From VFZP01 sp043755595 (GTDB lineage Bacteria > Acidobacteriota > Terriglobia > Bryobacterales > Bryobacteraceae): a stretch of DNA of 64,000 nt. The stretch spans positions 9,938 through 73,937 of the forward strand of contig JAYUSQ010000294.1 of assembly GCA_043755595.1 (NCBI GenBank), read 5' to 3'. The stretch's first letter is position 1. Each line of letters begins with the position of its first letter. Below the pieces are notes generated by a model. It was not told the origin of the DNA and did not search any database. It worked only from the letters and a program-made list of their open reading frames with translations. The translations under genes were made by a program, and so were the position numbers. Of the stretch, positions 43,351 to 51,371 are shown piece by piece.

Positions 43351-44862
43351 TTAGTTTCGGCGGACAACCACCAGCCAATCCTCCGAGGGACTCTCGGGAG
43401 GGGCGCCCAAATCGACGCTGCTCGCTCCACCGCGAACGGAAACGAGCGCGCCCTTTTGCAGCGCACCACCGGCTCTGGGATTGAACCACCGTATGCTGAA
43501 GTTCCCGCCAACACCCGTCAGATCGCGCGAGGCAGCGCCGCCAGCCGGCAGATAAAGCAAATAAATCTCGCCCTTCTTCGTGAACGGGAACTTGCCATTG
43601 TCTGATGCGGCTCCTTCCATCTGCCAGAACGGGATCCGGTTCTCGCGAAAGAAGGTCAACGCAAAGGGTCCGGAAGAATTGTCCGGGCGATTGAAGAACA
43701 TGCCGAAGCCACCGCGAATGGCGGTCTTAGCCTTGCCGAAAGGATCGTAGGCGAACCCGAAACGAGGCGCCGTGGCGATGCCGGGCGTGTTGTAGAGCCC
43801 ACGGGGAACGCTCTTGTCGAAAGCGGGAACCACTATCCCATTGGCCGCATCGCCGATTCCGGGCGCCAGCGCGCCAATCGCCGCGGCCGAGAATATTTCG
43901 TTCGTCCGCGGATGCACGCCGACGCGACGGCCGCCCACGAGGGCCGGTTGAATCAGCGCCGCCATCTTCGAGGGGTCATATCGTGAGGGATCGAAGCCGG
44001 AAATACGGTCGCCGCGCTGCACGCGTGAGCCGATCCAATAGAACCGCGCGCCGATGTCCAAGGTGAGCCGGCGATTCACTTTCCAGTTGTCCTGAACATT
44101 GAACTGTTCGTGGCGTTTGAAGTAAGATGCCAGGCCGTGAAAATCCCGCGTACCTGACTTAGTGACGACTTGGACGTTGGCGCCGGAGTAGCGGCCGTAT
44201 TCGGCCTGGAAGTTACTGAGCAGGATCTTCACTTCGGCGACGGAGTCCTGACTGACGGTCAGGAGCAGATTGCGCGAACTGCCGACCTGATTCAGGCCCA
44301 TCCCGTCGACGGCGAGACTATTGGAATCCACACGATTGCCGTGGACGTTGCCCGACCAGCCGCGCGATACCAAATCCGGCTCATTCGGACTAACTACACC
44401 GGGCAAAAGTGTCAACAGACTCATCACGTTTCGGCCGCGAATCTGGATGTTTTCCACCTGGCTCGAGGTAATCACACCGGATCGCTCACTGCTGGCCGTT
44501 TGCACCACCGCGCCCTGAGAAACGACGCTGATTGTCTCGGTGACGGAGCCAATGGCCAGGGTAATATCGCCGGTGGGCACCGTCTCCCCGGCCGGCAACG
44601 TCAGATTCGTCCGTTCCGCCACCTTGAATCCATCCGCTTTGACAGAGAGCTTGTAGGCTCCCGGGACCAGGTTGGTGAACCGGAAATCGCCTTGGAGGTC
44701 CGTGGCGATCTCGCGCGCGATCGACGTCGCTGTTTGCGTCAGAGTAACGGCGGCCCCGGCCACGGGCAGGGCCGAAGAGTCGCGGACGGAACCGACGAGC
44801 GTGCTGGTAATCGTCTGCGCGTACGCGGACGCGATGAAGAGCGGCAGGACAAGATACTTCAT
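43351..44862 (-). CDS. Chimeric TonB-receptor fragment fused to a collagen-binding-type domain
   Basis: The 503-residue frame is mosaic. Residues 1-254 are the start of an Oar-like receptor: signal peptide, CarboxypepD_reg domain (TLVGSVRDSSALPVAGAAVTL) and plug (FQAEYGRYSGANVQVVTKSG). At about 254/255 (HEQFN/VQDNWK) the sequence jumps to a late barrel segment, missing roughly 340 residues found in the receptor at 23706. At about 395 (position about 43680) it changes to a glycoside-hydrolase-associated C-terminal domain: LTFFRENRIPFWQME, GEIYLLYLPAGG, FSIRWFNPRAGG, DWLVVVRRN. These are typical of the putative collagen-binding domain after DUF4038. It cannot form a full barrel and is probably a deletion product. 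Confidence 0.8.
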   Translation of the reverse strand: MKYLVLPLFIASAYAQTITSTLVGSVRDSSALPVAGAAVTLTQTATSIAREIATDLQGDFRFTNLVPGAYKLSVKADGFKVAERTNLTLPAGETVPTGDITLAIGSVTETISVVSQGAVVQTASSERSGVITSSQVENIQIRGRNVMSLLTLLPGVVSPNEPDLVSRGWSGNVHGNRVDSNSLAVDGMGLNQVGSSRNLLLTVSQDSVAEVKILLSNFQAEYGRYSGANVQVVTKSGTRDFHGLASYFKRHEQFNVQDNWKVNRRLTLDIGARFYWIGSRVQRGDRISGFDPSRYDPSKMAALIQPALVGGRRVGVHPRTNEIFSAAAIGALAPGIGDAANGIVVPAFDKSVPRGLYNTPGIATAPRFGFAYDPFGKAKTAIRGGFGMFFNRPDNSSGPFALTFFRENRIPFWQMEGAASDNGKFPFTKKGEIYLLYLPAGGAASRDLTGVGGNFSIRWFNPRAGGALQKGALVSVRGGASSVDLGAPPESPSEDWLVVVRRN

Positions 44863-44877
44863 AGTGACCTTCAGATG

Positions 44878-45840
44878 TTACTTATTGACTGCGGCGCGCA
44901 GTGCCGCGCAGCGGGTTCGGAGTTTGGCGAGTGTGAGTTGGTGGGCGGAGTGTCCCGCGAGATTATGGCGTTCCCCCGGGTCCTTCTCAAGGTCGAAGAG
45001 CTGTTCGAACGCCGGCGTTTCTTTGGTGTACCGGGCGTACTTCCATTGACGGGTGCGCACCGCCTCGCTCGGCGCAATCGGCAGACGCGGCGGGTTGGGG
45101 TTGTAGGTGTGCTCGTAGTACCAGTCGTCTCGCCCCGCGATTTTGCCGTCCTGCAGGATCGGTCCAAGACCGCGGCCCTGCATCGCTTCCGCAGGAGGAA
45201 GCCCGGCCAGTCCGAGGATCGTGGGCGCAATGTCTATATTTAGGGTCATCTGATCGCGCGTCCCGCCACGGGAGGCGACCGGCGCGCGCGGATCGCGAAC
45301 GATGAGGGGAACCCGAATCGACTCCTCATACGGGATCCATTTGCCCCACAGACCATGCGCGCCCCGCAAAGAACCATTGTCGGAAGTGAAGATCACGACA
45401 GTGTTGCCGTCAAGGTTCAGCCTGCGTAGCGCGGCCATCACCTTCCCGACAGCTGCGTCCACTCCGCTCACCAGACGGTAACAGGTGCGGACGTCATCAA
45501 GGAATTTCTCCTCCGGCTGGGCCGGCCAAGCACCTGACTCCATGCCATTGAGCGACTTGCGCAAAAACTCGGGCAGCGCTTCAAACTCGGCCTTCGTGTA
45601 TGTCGCAGGCGGATCTGGCTTTGCCGTGGCATAGGCGTTCGGATGACCAGGATCGAAGTAGTTGAAGGGGCCGTGGGGCTCTTTGAAGTTGAGCGAAATA
45701 CAGAAGGGCTGCGCGGCCGGCGTCGACTCCAGAAACTCGATGGTCTTTTCGGTAATCAGCGGCGTGAGGTGACGGACCTTCCCGTCCACCGTTTGCTTAA
45801 AGTTGATCGAATGAGGAAATAATTGCAACCATCGAGACAT
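44878..45840 (-). pseudogene. 5'-truncated sulfatase
   Basis: The 320-residue frame contains only the later part of a sulfatase: PFCISLNFKEPHGPFNYF, VVIFTSDNGSLRGAHGLWGK, RVPLIVRDP, DIAPTILGLAGLP and the C-terminal RQWKYARYTKETPAFEQLFDLEKDPGE region. The N-terminal DD metal site and the C-x-P-S-R formylglycine motif are missing. The homology stops near 45810, next to lower-GC sequence. It lies 15 bp before the chimeric receptor gene. It should be inactive. Confidence 0.85.
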
Positions 45841-45876
45841 CGATACCTTCCTTTCCGTGTTAGCTACTCCAATGAG

Positions 45877-46383
45877 TCAGTTAGTGCATGAATTCTCGTC
45901 GCAGACATTGCACGAGGGGCAGACCGCAATTCCCGGTAAGTTACGCCCGATGTTTGCCCCTGCCCTGGACGGATCTGATGAGTACCGGTCATAGTGATTG
46001 GATGAGCAACCGGTCGGACAAAGTGGAAGTGGACTGTCATTCGCCATATACGATCCAGCGCAGTTTTCGTTTTGGCAACTATTCGCGAGAACGGTTGTTG
46101 GCGTCGACAATGTCGACAAGAAGGAGCGGATCGAGTTGACTATTCCGCTTCTCGGGCACGCCGATATCGCAGATCTGCCGAAAGTATTCAGAACAACCGG
46201 ACTTGGCGGGAGGCTGGCGAACACGCCGCTCAAGGCGGTTCCCATATGGTCAAGAAACGGTACAATCTGTCTTGAATGTGTCTTTGCCGGGCCATCGGAA
46301 ATACGGGCGATGGGAACGATTCCAAGGGCAATTAATGAAAGGCATCCCAAGACCAAGGGTAGTGCGCATGTTTTGCGAAGCAT
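45877..46383 (-). CDS. Small Cys-rich secreted protein, unknown function
   Basis: A 168-residue frame with a perfect ribosome-binding site (GGAGG, six bases before ATG at 46383) and a signal-peptide-like start (MLRKTCALPLVLGCLSLIALG). The C-terminal 70 residues carry many cysteines in pairs: SCQNENCAG, LCPTGC, VCPSCNVCDENSCTN. It has no family that I recognise. It sits at the edge of a lower-GC island and beside a truncated gene, so it may be acquired. A plus-strand frame of similar length (45998-46489) overlaps it but has no comparable start signals. Confidence 0.5.
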   Translation of the reverse strand: MLRKTCALPLVLGCLSLIALGIVPIARISDGPAKTHSRQIVPFLDHMGTALSGVFASLPPSPVVLNTFGRSAISACPRSGIVNSIRSFLSTLSTPTTVLANSCQNENCAGSYMANDSPLPLCPTGCSSNHYDRYSSDPSRAGANIGRNLPGIAVCPSCNVCDENSCTN

Positions 46384-46661
46384 GAGCTTCCTCCGATCTG
46401 CGCTCTTTAAGGTATTCCATAAATTCGTTTCAATAGTAAGTGCTTTTTACGGGAAAATATCATGGGCAGTACGCACTACGTTCCAGTAGATTGTCAACGC
46501 TTTTATTCCATGGGCGATCAATCCGTCCAACCAGCCTGCTCGAACAAAGACGCTCCTTATCTAACGGCAGATGGTTCTCGAAGGAGCGCTGCACCGTTTG
46601 GACAATGAGGGCTTCAAAGTTCTCATTCAGAATCCAGATTCGTCCGTCACTTAGGCGGCGA
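46384..46661. other. Lower-GC stretch without a recognisable gene
   Basis: The sequence is visibly richer in A and T than its surroundings. No frame has family motifs. The minus strand at the upper end continues the decayed PIN gene in a shifted frame (EYEEVIAA), and TTGACA on the minus strand near 46496 could be part of a promoter for the Cys-rich gene. Confidence 0.4.
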
Positions 46662-46811
46662 TCACTTCTTCGTACTCTCAAAAGATACTGGCGCTGGCAC
46701 ACACATTCGCACGGTGTTTCCCAGAGCCAAACGAAACACCCCTACAGGAGGGCCCGGAGGCTGGAGTAACGCCGAGACGAGGACGGTCGTATCGAGAACG
46801 ACTCGGATCAT
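46662..46811 (-). pseudogene. PIN-domain toxin remnant (VapC-like)
   Basis: The frame from ATG 46811 encodes MIRVVLDTTVLVSALLQPPG, matching the start of COG1569-type PIN toxins (VVLDTNVLVSALL with the catalytic Asp), and ends after 49 residues. A shifted frame continues with EYEEVIAA, the usual next conserved stretch, and then meets stops. The nuclease core is therefore frameshifted and truncated. Intact members have about 130-150 residues. Confidence 0.75.
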
Positions 46812-46882
46812 GCACCGGGCCGCAGCGCCGCCTGGTGCCATACCTGCCGCGCGGCGGCAATCTCCGCCTCGATCTCATCCAT
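46808..46882 (-). CDS. Possible antitoxin remnant upstream of the PIN gene
   Basis: A short frame (MDEIEAEIAAARQVWHQAAL) ends with ATGA overlap to the PIN start, as is usual for toxin-antitoxin pairs. A GTG 11 codons upstream could be the true start. At 24-35 residues it is too short for a complete antitoxin and is probably a remnant. Confidence 0.4.
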   Translation of the reverse strand: MDEIEAEIAAARQVWHQAALRPGA

Positions 46883-47182
46883 GGGGCAACAGACCGAGTC
46901 CAGCCTCCCCCGCACTAGACCAAGATTTCCTGGTCTGCACGTCCGAATCTGAAAGAGTTTTTGTTAGGTTCAAGGTAATCGTTCCTCCACCCTAGATCAG
47001 CGGATTCCTGCGAGATATCGAGAAGCGGCGCCTTAGGCGGGAGATTGGAGCTGGCCCCCGTTCACCCGCAAGCCAAAAATATTTCGCTCCGCCAAACCCC
47101 GCCGTCCCTCAACCACTTACGGCAATCTCCCCGCCGAGCATCAAGCCGCCGCCCAAACCAGCCACTCCACAATATGGGCGTT

Positions 47183-48307
47183 ATGTCCACCCCTACCTCG
47201 ACCCGCCGCATCGAAGCCAATCGCCGCAACGCCCAGCTATCCACCGGCCCGCGCACGCCCGAAGGCAAAGCCCGCGTCTCGCGCAATCGCACCACGCACG
47301 CCCTCGCGGGCAAGGGCCACACGATTCTCCCCGGAGAAGACGCCGAGGCCTATGATCGTCTCCTCGCCGCGCTCGTCGATGAGCACGATCCCGCTGGCGA
47401 AACCGAACAGCACCAGGTGGAACTCCTCGCCCACAATCAATGGAAACTCCGCCGCGCCGCGCAGATGGAAATCGAAGCGTTCGAGGATTCCCTCTCGCCC
47501 GAAACCGGCCGCCTCGCGTTGACCGACGCCGTCATGCGCGCCGCTCGCTACATGGCGTCGATCCGCCGGTCTTACACTCTCGCCCTCGCTGAGCTACGCC
47601 GTCTCCGCGCCGCTCCGGCCAGAACGATTCAAACCCAACGCGCCATCCTACCCAGTCTCGCGATCCCGGATTCCAATCAGATAAAGGATGCCATCGAGCC
47701 CGATCGTGGACAGCGATTGGCGCGCATTTTGCCGCACAACGGGCTTAGCGTGGAACGCGATCCCGAGCCCCGCGATCCCGATCATCGGCAAGTCATTCGC
47801 ACCATCGCCGACGGCGATACATTGCTCCAGGCCGATGCCCTCGCGCTCGGCGAGTTCGCGCAACCGCCGCGCCTTCACCTGGCCGTCGACAATTTCGCTG
47901 GTGACTTCGCCGGTCACCAGGCCATCGGCGATCTCCAGCGAATTGGCGTAGAGATAATCGATCCCCAGCCGTTGCCGGATCCGCTCGCCGAAGTAAGTGA
48001 AACCGCCCGACAGAATCGCGGTCTTGTAGCCGAGCGAACGCAGTGTGGAGATCAAACGTTCGGCCCCGTCCATCAGCGGGATGCGAGCGGCAACGCGCTC
48101 GAGCGCTTCGACCGGCAGGCCCTTCAGCAGCCGCACACGCTCGCGGAAAGCAGCCGGGAAGTCGAGTTCGCCGCGCATGGCTGCGGCGGTGATCTTCGCG
48201 ACGCGCTCGCCGACGCCCGCTTCCTTGGCCAACTCGTCGATCACTTCGACGGGGATCAACGTCGAGTCCATATCGAAGACCACCAGACGCCGGTTGCGGC
48301 GGTATAG
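47183..48307 (+). CDS. Acidobacterial hypothetical protein (RRNAQLSTGPRTPEGK type), running antisense into serB
   Basis: The start MSTPTSTRRIEANRRNAQLS followed by TGPRTPEGKARVSRNRTTHAL and LPGEDAEAYDRLLAALVDEHDP is typical of a small hypothetical family frequent in Acidobacteriota and often present in many copies. The recognisable part ends near 47640 (RRSYTLALAELRRLRAAPA). The frame then runs 660 bp antisense through serB, with arginine-rich sequence that looks non-coding. The natural stop has probably been lost. An ATG at 47174 is an alternative start. The function is unknown; a link to mobile elements has not been shown. Confidence 0.55.
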   Translation: MSTPTSTRRIEANRRNAQLSTGPRTPEGKARVSRNRTTHALAGKGHTILPGEDAEAYDRLLAALVDEHDPAGETEQHQVELLAHNQWKLRRAAQMEIEAFEDSLSPETGRLALTDAVMRAARYMASIRRSYTLALAELRRLRAAPARTIQTQRAILPSLAIPDSNQIKDAIEPDRGQRLARILPHNGLSVERDPEPRDPDHRQVIRTIADGDTLLQADALALGEFAQPPRLHLAVDNFAGDFAGHQAIGDLQRIGVEIIDPQPLPDPLAEVSETARQNRGLVAERTQCGDQTFGPVHQRDASGNALERFDRQALQQPHTLAESSREVEFAAHGCGGDLRDALADARFLGQLVDHFDGDQRRVHIEDHQTPVAAV

Positions 48308-48871
48308 ATCGTCCCGTTGAAACGCGATGTCAATCTCATGTTCATGCGTGATCGCCATGAAGGCCGCGCGCATCCCCGCTTCGTCGCTCGGCTCGCCGCT
48401 CACTGTGAATTCGATACAGGCGCGGCTTCCGGTTTGCACTTCCAGCGCCGGCCGGCCCGACAGGCGCTCGATCTGTTCGATGTTGAGCGCCTGCCCCGAA
48501 ATCACGCGCGATACGGCGGCGAGATGCTCACCCAGAATCGCCGGTCCAAGCACAGTCACAATCGACCGTCTTCTCGATTGGCTGGCCACCCAGTGCAAAT
48601 ATTCTTCCGGCGACGAAGCCGAAAAATGTACTTGCACGTTGAGCTCGTGCGCCTTCAACAGCAACTGTGCGAGCATCGGCGACGAACGAGCGGCTTGGTC
48701 GAGTTCGATCAGAATCCCAAGCGCCAGCGCGTTGTGAATTACCGCTTGGCCGATGTCGAGAATTCGCACGCCATGCTCGGCCAGGATGCTGGTTAACGCA
48801 TGGGTGAGTCCCGGGCGATCCGGGCCGGTAATCTGAATGAGGAGGACGCCGGCTTCGGGCGAAAAAGGCAT
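47648..48871 (-). CDS. serB: Phosphoserine phosphatase with N-terminal ACT region
   Basis: A 407-residue protein. The N-terminal 200 residues form an ACT-like double domain (VLLIQITGPDRPGLTHALTS, IVTVLGPAILGEHLAAVSRV). The HAD phosphatase domain follows: VVFDMDSTLIPVEVIDELA (nucleophile Asp in DMDST), ILSGGFTYFGERI and AVGDGANDLPMIGIAGLGIAF. This is the last step of serine synthesis from 3-phosphoserine. The domain pattern matches the long SerB type of actinobacteria and others. It stands alone; the antisense overlap with the hypothetical gene at its 3' end is unusual. Confidence 0.95.
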   Translation of the reverse strand: MPFSPEAGVLLIQITGPDRPGLTHALTSILAEHGVRILDIGQAVIHNALALGILIELDQAARSSPMLAQLLLKAHELNVQVHFSASSPEEYLHWVASQSRRRSIVTVLGPAILGEHLAAVSRVISGQALNIEQIERLSGRPALEVQTGSRACIEFTVSGEPSDEAGMRAAFMAITHEHEIDIAFQRDDLYRRNRRLVVFDMDSTLIPVEVIDELAKEAGVGERVAKITAAAMRGELDFPAAFRERVRLLKGLPVEALERVAARIPLMDGAERLISTLRSLGYKTAILSGGFTYFGERIRQRLGIDYLYANSLEIADGLVTGEVTSEIVDGQVKARRLRELAEREGIGLEQCIAVGDGANDLPMIGIAGLGIAFHAKPVVRQNARQSLSTIGLDGILYLIGIRDRETG

Positions 48872-48910
48872 GAACTTCTATTTTAGAGCGAGAGGGAAAG
48901 GCCCAGCATT

Positions 48911-48950
48911 GTAGGGCAAGTTTCAACTTGCGGAGGGCTTCAGCCCGACT
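48911..48950. repeat. Double-hairpin repeat B, copy 1
   Basis: GCAAG-TTTCAA-CTTGC is followed by GGGCT-TCA-GCCC, two adjacent hairpins. The element aligns with the reverse complement of 57701-57740 (shared GGGCAAG, TTCA, CTTGCG, CTTCAG and CCCG blocks). It lies between the serB start and the beta-barrel stop. Confidence 0.6.
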
Positions 48951-49610
48951 TTAGAAGTTCACGCTGAACTCTGCCGCCGTGGTCAGCCATTGGTCGTTCG
49001 TCCGCACGTTGGGGATCGGCCCTAGCGCATCGCCGGACGTGCGGCCGCGATAGAGTTTGCTGCTGAAGCCAAGACGGAACATCTGCATGCGGTCGAGTGC
49101 GACGCTTGAGCCGAGCAGCGCGTAGTATCCCCAACCGCTGCGCGTGCTGCAGACGGGACAATCGATCCTGAATCCCGAATCGCTATTGAATGGCTGCCGG
49201 ATCTGCTCGCGATAGGACATCCACGCCGCGCCGCCGCCGGCATGAAATTGGACGCGGTTCCGCGCCACGGGGATCACGGTGCGCGCGCCGACAGGTATGA
49301 AGTATTGATAGTCCTTGATGCGGAGATCGCCGAAGTTGCTCTCGTAGAAATCTCTGATCCTGGCGGCGTGGAAGATGGTGTCGAAGCCGATGTCGGCCTG
49401 GAAGTTTTTCATGAACCGATAGCCATAATTGATGCGAACGGCGGGGCTGGTGCTGAGTAGCGGTTGCAAGTCGCCCCGCGGCGCGCCGCCGCCGCCGCCG
49501 GCCGAGAACGAGTGCTTCTGATAGCCACCCCGCCCGAGATTGAATTGTGCCCAGGCTCCCGGGGCCGCTGCGACAAAGAGTGTGAGTACGCCCGCCATTC
49601 TGCGCTTCAT
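48951..49610 (-). CDS. Outer-membrane beta-barrel-like protein
   Basis: A 219-residue protein with a signal peptide (MKRRMAGVLTLFVAAAPGAWA). After a Gly-rich stretch come alternating strands (AVRINYGYRFMKNFQADIGF, GWGYYALLGSSVALD, MFRLGFSSKLYRG) and a final strand ending in EFSVNF with C-terminal Phe, as expected for a small outer-membrane barrel. Size and pattern suit an eight-stranded OmpW/OmpX-like barrel. A CPVC pair in a predicted loop may form a disulfide. The role is unknown. Confidence 0.75.
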   Translation of the reverse strand: MKRRMAGVLTLFVAAAPGAWAQFNLGRGGYQKHSFSAGGGGGAPRGDLQPLLSTSPAVRINYGYRFMKNFQADIGFDTIFHAARIRDFYESNFGDLRIKDYQYFIPVGARTVIPVARNRVQFHAGGGAAWMSYREQIRQPFNSDSGFRIDCPVCSTRSGWGYYALLGSSVALDRMQMFRLGFSSKLYRGRTSGDALGPIPNVRTNDQWLTTAAEFSVNF

Positions 49611-49758
49611 GATTGTTAACTTGCTGTCCATCCTGAGCCGTCTGACGGGCGTCCCGGCTCTCAGGTTTCAACGGGATTGCGTTGGACAACTGAGATTCGA
49701 CGACAGCGGCCCAGCCCGAGCCTTGGTGGGCAGCAGACGAGCTGCAATACTCAGACTT

Positions 49759-50109
49759 ATGCTGTCCAACGGGGTTCTGTTCGGACTTGCGGTCACTTGC
49801 GGCGGCGCTCTTCTCTTGTTCGCCGTAAATCTCACATTCAGGTTGGACAAAGGGATCGCCGGCGATTGGGAGGCAGCCTATGAGTTGGCACTGCCTGTGA
49901 TCCTTGTCGCGGTTTGTGTATCGCTTGCGGTAGCCGTCTGGCTCTTGCGGAAATGGGTGGGATCCCTAGCCCGTTCAGATAGGCTTTGCGCTTGGTGGAG
50001 TCAGAAGTTGCATGAGCCTTTTCGACTCATCGCGGAACTTTTCATCTGCGGCGTGGCGGTTCTCTTCGGATGCGTCGCGTTGAATCTGCTGTTGTTGCCG
50101 TTCTTATAG
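49759..50109 (+). CDS. Small three-helix membrane protein, unknown function
   Basis: A 116-residue frame starting MLSNGVLFGLAVTCGGALLLF. It has three hydrophobic segments (about 5-22, 39-60 and 93-114) separated by charged loops (LRKWVGSLARSDRLCAWW). No family is recognised. Longer in-frame starts exist upstream but would add non-conserved sequence antisense to the barrel gene's leader. Its end overlaps the edge of the decayed cytochrome gene. Confidence 0.5.
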   Translation: MLSNGVLFGLAVTCGGALLLFAVNLTFRLDKGIAGDWEAAYELALPVILVAVCVSLAVAVWLLRKWVGSLARSDRLCAWWSQKLHEPFRLIAELFICGVAVLFGCVALNLLLLPFL

Positions 50110-50370
50110 TATGTGACAACCAAGGCACTGGAACTCCGTGCCCGAGACAGATGACGCAGAATAGCTTGTCCAGATTTCCCCTGCCGCTGCTGTGGAAGTC
50201 GACTTGGCTGGCGGGCTTGAGTTGCTCAGGGAGGCCGGTCGCATTTCGGGCTGAGAGAAGAGTGATTCGACCTTGGAGTGGCAGACCAGGCAGTCGGCCA
50301 CCGAGGGAACATCGTGTGTCTGTTGTCTTCGACGCCACCGTGACAAGCGGCACAGGTGTTAGTTGATAAA
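50105..50370 (-). pseudogene. Frameshifted fragment of a multihaem cytochrome c gene
   Basis: Minus-strand frames contain TCAACHGGVEDNRHT, then DVPSVADCLVCHSKVES in another frame, FHSSGRGNLDKLFCVICLGH in a third and FQCLGCHI at the end. These are successive haem motifs (CxxCH, the third degenerate) of a multihaem protein resembling NapC/cytochrome c3-type sequences. Because no single frame holds them all, the gene is broken. No start or signal peptide is visible. Confidence 0.75.
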
Positions 50371-50402
50371 TGCCCGGCCCGTGTTGTGGTTGAATAGAGC
50401 AA

Positions 50403-51371
50403 ATGCGTAGCCGCCCGTTAGGGAAGACAGGGCTTGAGGTTTCTGAGATTGGTTTCGGCGCCGCCACGCTCGGCGATGAATATTTCACGCTCGACCCGGC
50501 CGAAGGCACGCGCGCTGTCCATGCGGCGCTCGCTGCCGGCATCAACTTTTTCGATACGTCGCCCTACTATGGCCGGACGTTGTCTGAGACGCGCTTGGGC
50601 TCGGCTTTACGCGGCAAGCGCGACCGCGTGATTCTTTGCACGAAGGCCGGGCGCTATGACTACCGGGGCTTCGATTTCTCCTACGGCCGGATAATGGGCA
50701 GCATCGACGAATCGCTGGCGCGCCTCCAGACGGACTACGTCGATGTGTTGCTGGCCCATGACATTGAGTTCGGGGATGAAGAACAGGTTGTCAATGAAAC
50801 CTTCCCGGCGCTGCGTGAGATTCAACGGCAGGGCAAGGCTCGGTTCATCGGGTGCAGTTGCCTGCCGTTGAAGCTGCTGGCGCGCGTCGCCGTTCAGGAA
50901 GAGGCCGATCTGGTGATCAGCTACGCAAGATACAACCTGCTCGTCGACGATATGGATCGATACCTCACGCCTGCGCTGCAGACGGCAGGGATCGGTTTGA
51001 TGCTGGGTTCGTCACTTCACCTCGGCGTGCTCACCGACTCTCCACCGCCGGCCTGGCATCCCGGCGCTCCCGAGGTTTTTGCAGCGGCGGCCAAGGCTTC
51101 GGCCTATTGCCGCGAGCGGGGCGAGAGCTTGAGCTCGGTGGCCCTACGCTATTGTCTGTCGCATCCGTATGCGGCCTCGGTGCTTTCGGGGATGGGAACG
51201 GTGGAACAGGTGGAAGGTAACCTGAAGGCGCTGAGCGAAACCACGCCGCCGGATTTGCTGGCTGGTGTGCAAGCGATCCTGGCGCCGGTCAGGAATGCGA
51301 CTTGGCCGAGTGGCAAGCCTGAATACGACGACTATCCGGAGTTCCGGTTTGCGGGAGAATTATCACGATGA
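50403..51371 (+). CDS. Aldo/keto reductase (L-fucose/galactose dehydrogenase-like)
   Basis: A 322-residue AKR. The catalytic tetrad is visible: Asp and Tyr in FFDTSPYYGRTLSE, Lys in ILCTKAGRYDYRGFDFS and His in VLLAHDIEF. The sequence type (RPLGKTGLEVSEIGFGAATLG, LGSALRGKRDRV) resembles D-threo-aldose 1-dehydrogenase/L-fucose dehydrogenase. It overlaps the mutarotase gene by ATGA, so both probably act on a deoxyhexose such as L-fucose or L-rhamnose. Confidence 0.9.
   Translation: MRSRPLGKTGLEVSEIGFGAATLGDEYFTLDPAEGTRAVHAALAAGINFFDTSPYYGRTLSETRLGSALRGKRDRVILCTKAGRYDYRGFDFSYGRIMGSIDESLARLQTDYVDVLLAHDIEFGDEEQVVNETFPALREIQRQGKARFIGCSCLPLKLLARVAVQEEADLVISYARYNLLVDDMDRYLTPALQTAGIGLMLGSSLHLGVLTDSPPPAWHPGAPEVFAAAAKASAYCRERGESLSSVALRYCLSHPYAASVLSGMGTVEQVEGNLKALSETTPPDLLAGVQAILAPVRNATWPSGKPEYDDYPEFRFAGELSR

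Noticed and set aside
44170..45243. Plus-strand frame of 357 codons
   Set aside because: It is antisense to the chimeric receptor and truncated sulfatase genes, both of which show clear homology.
45998..46489. Plus-strand frame of 163 codons in the lower-GC island
   Set aside because: The overlapping minus-strand gene has a strong ribosome-binding site and signal peptide; this one has neither.
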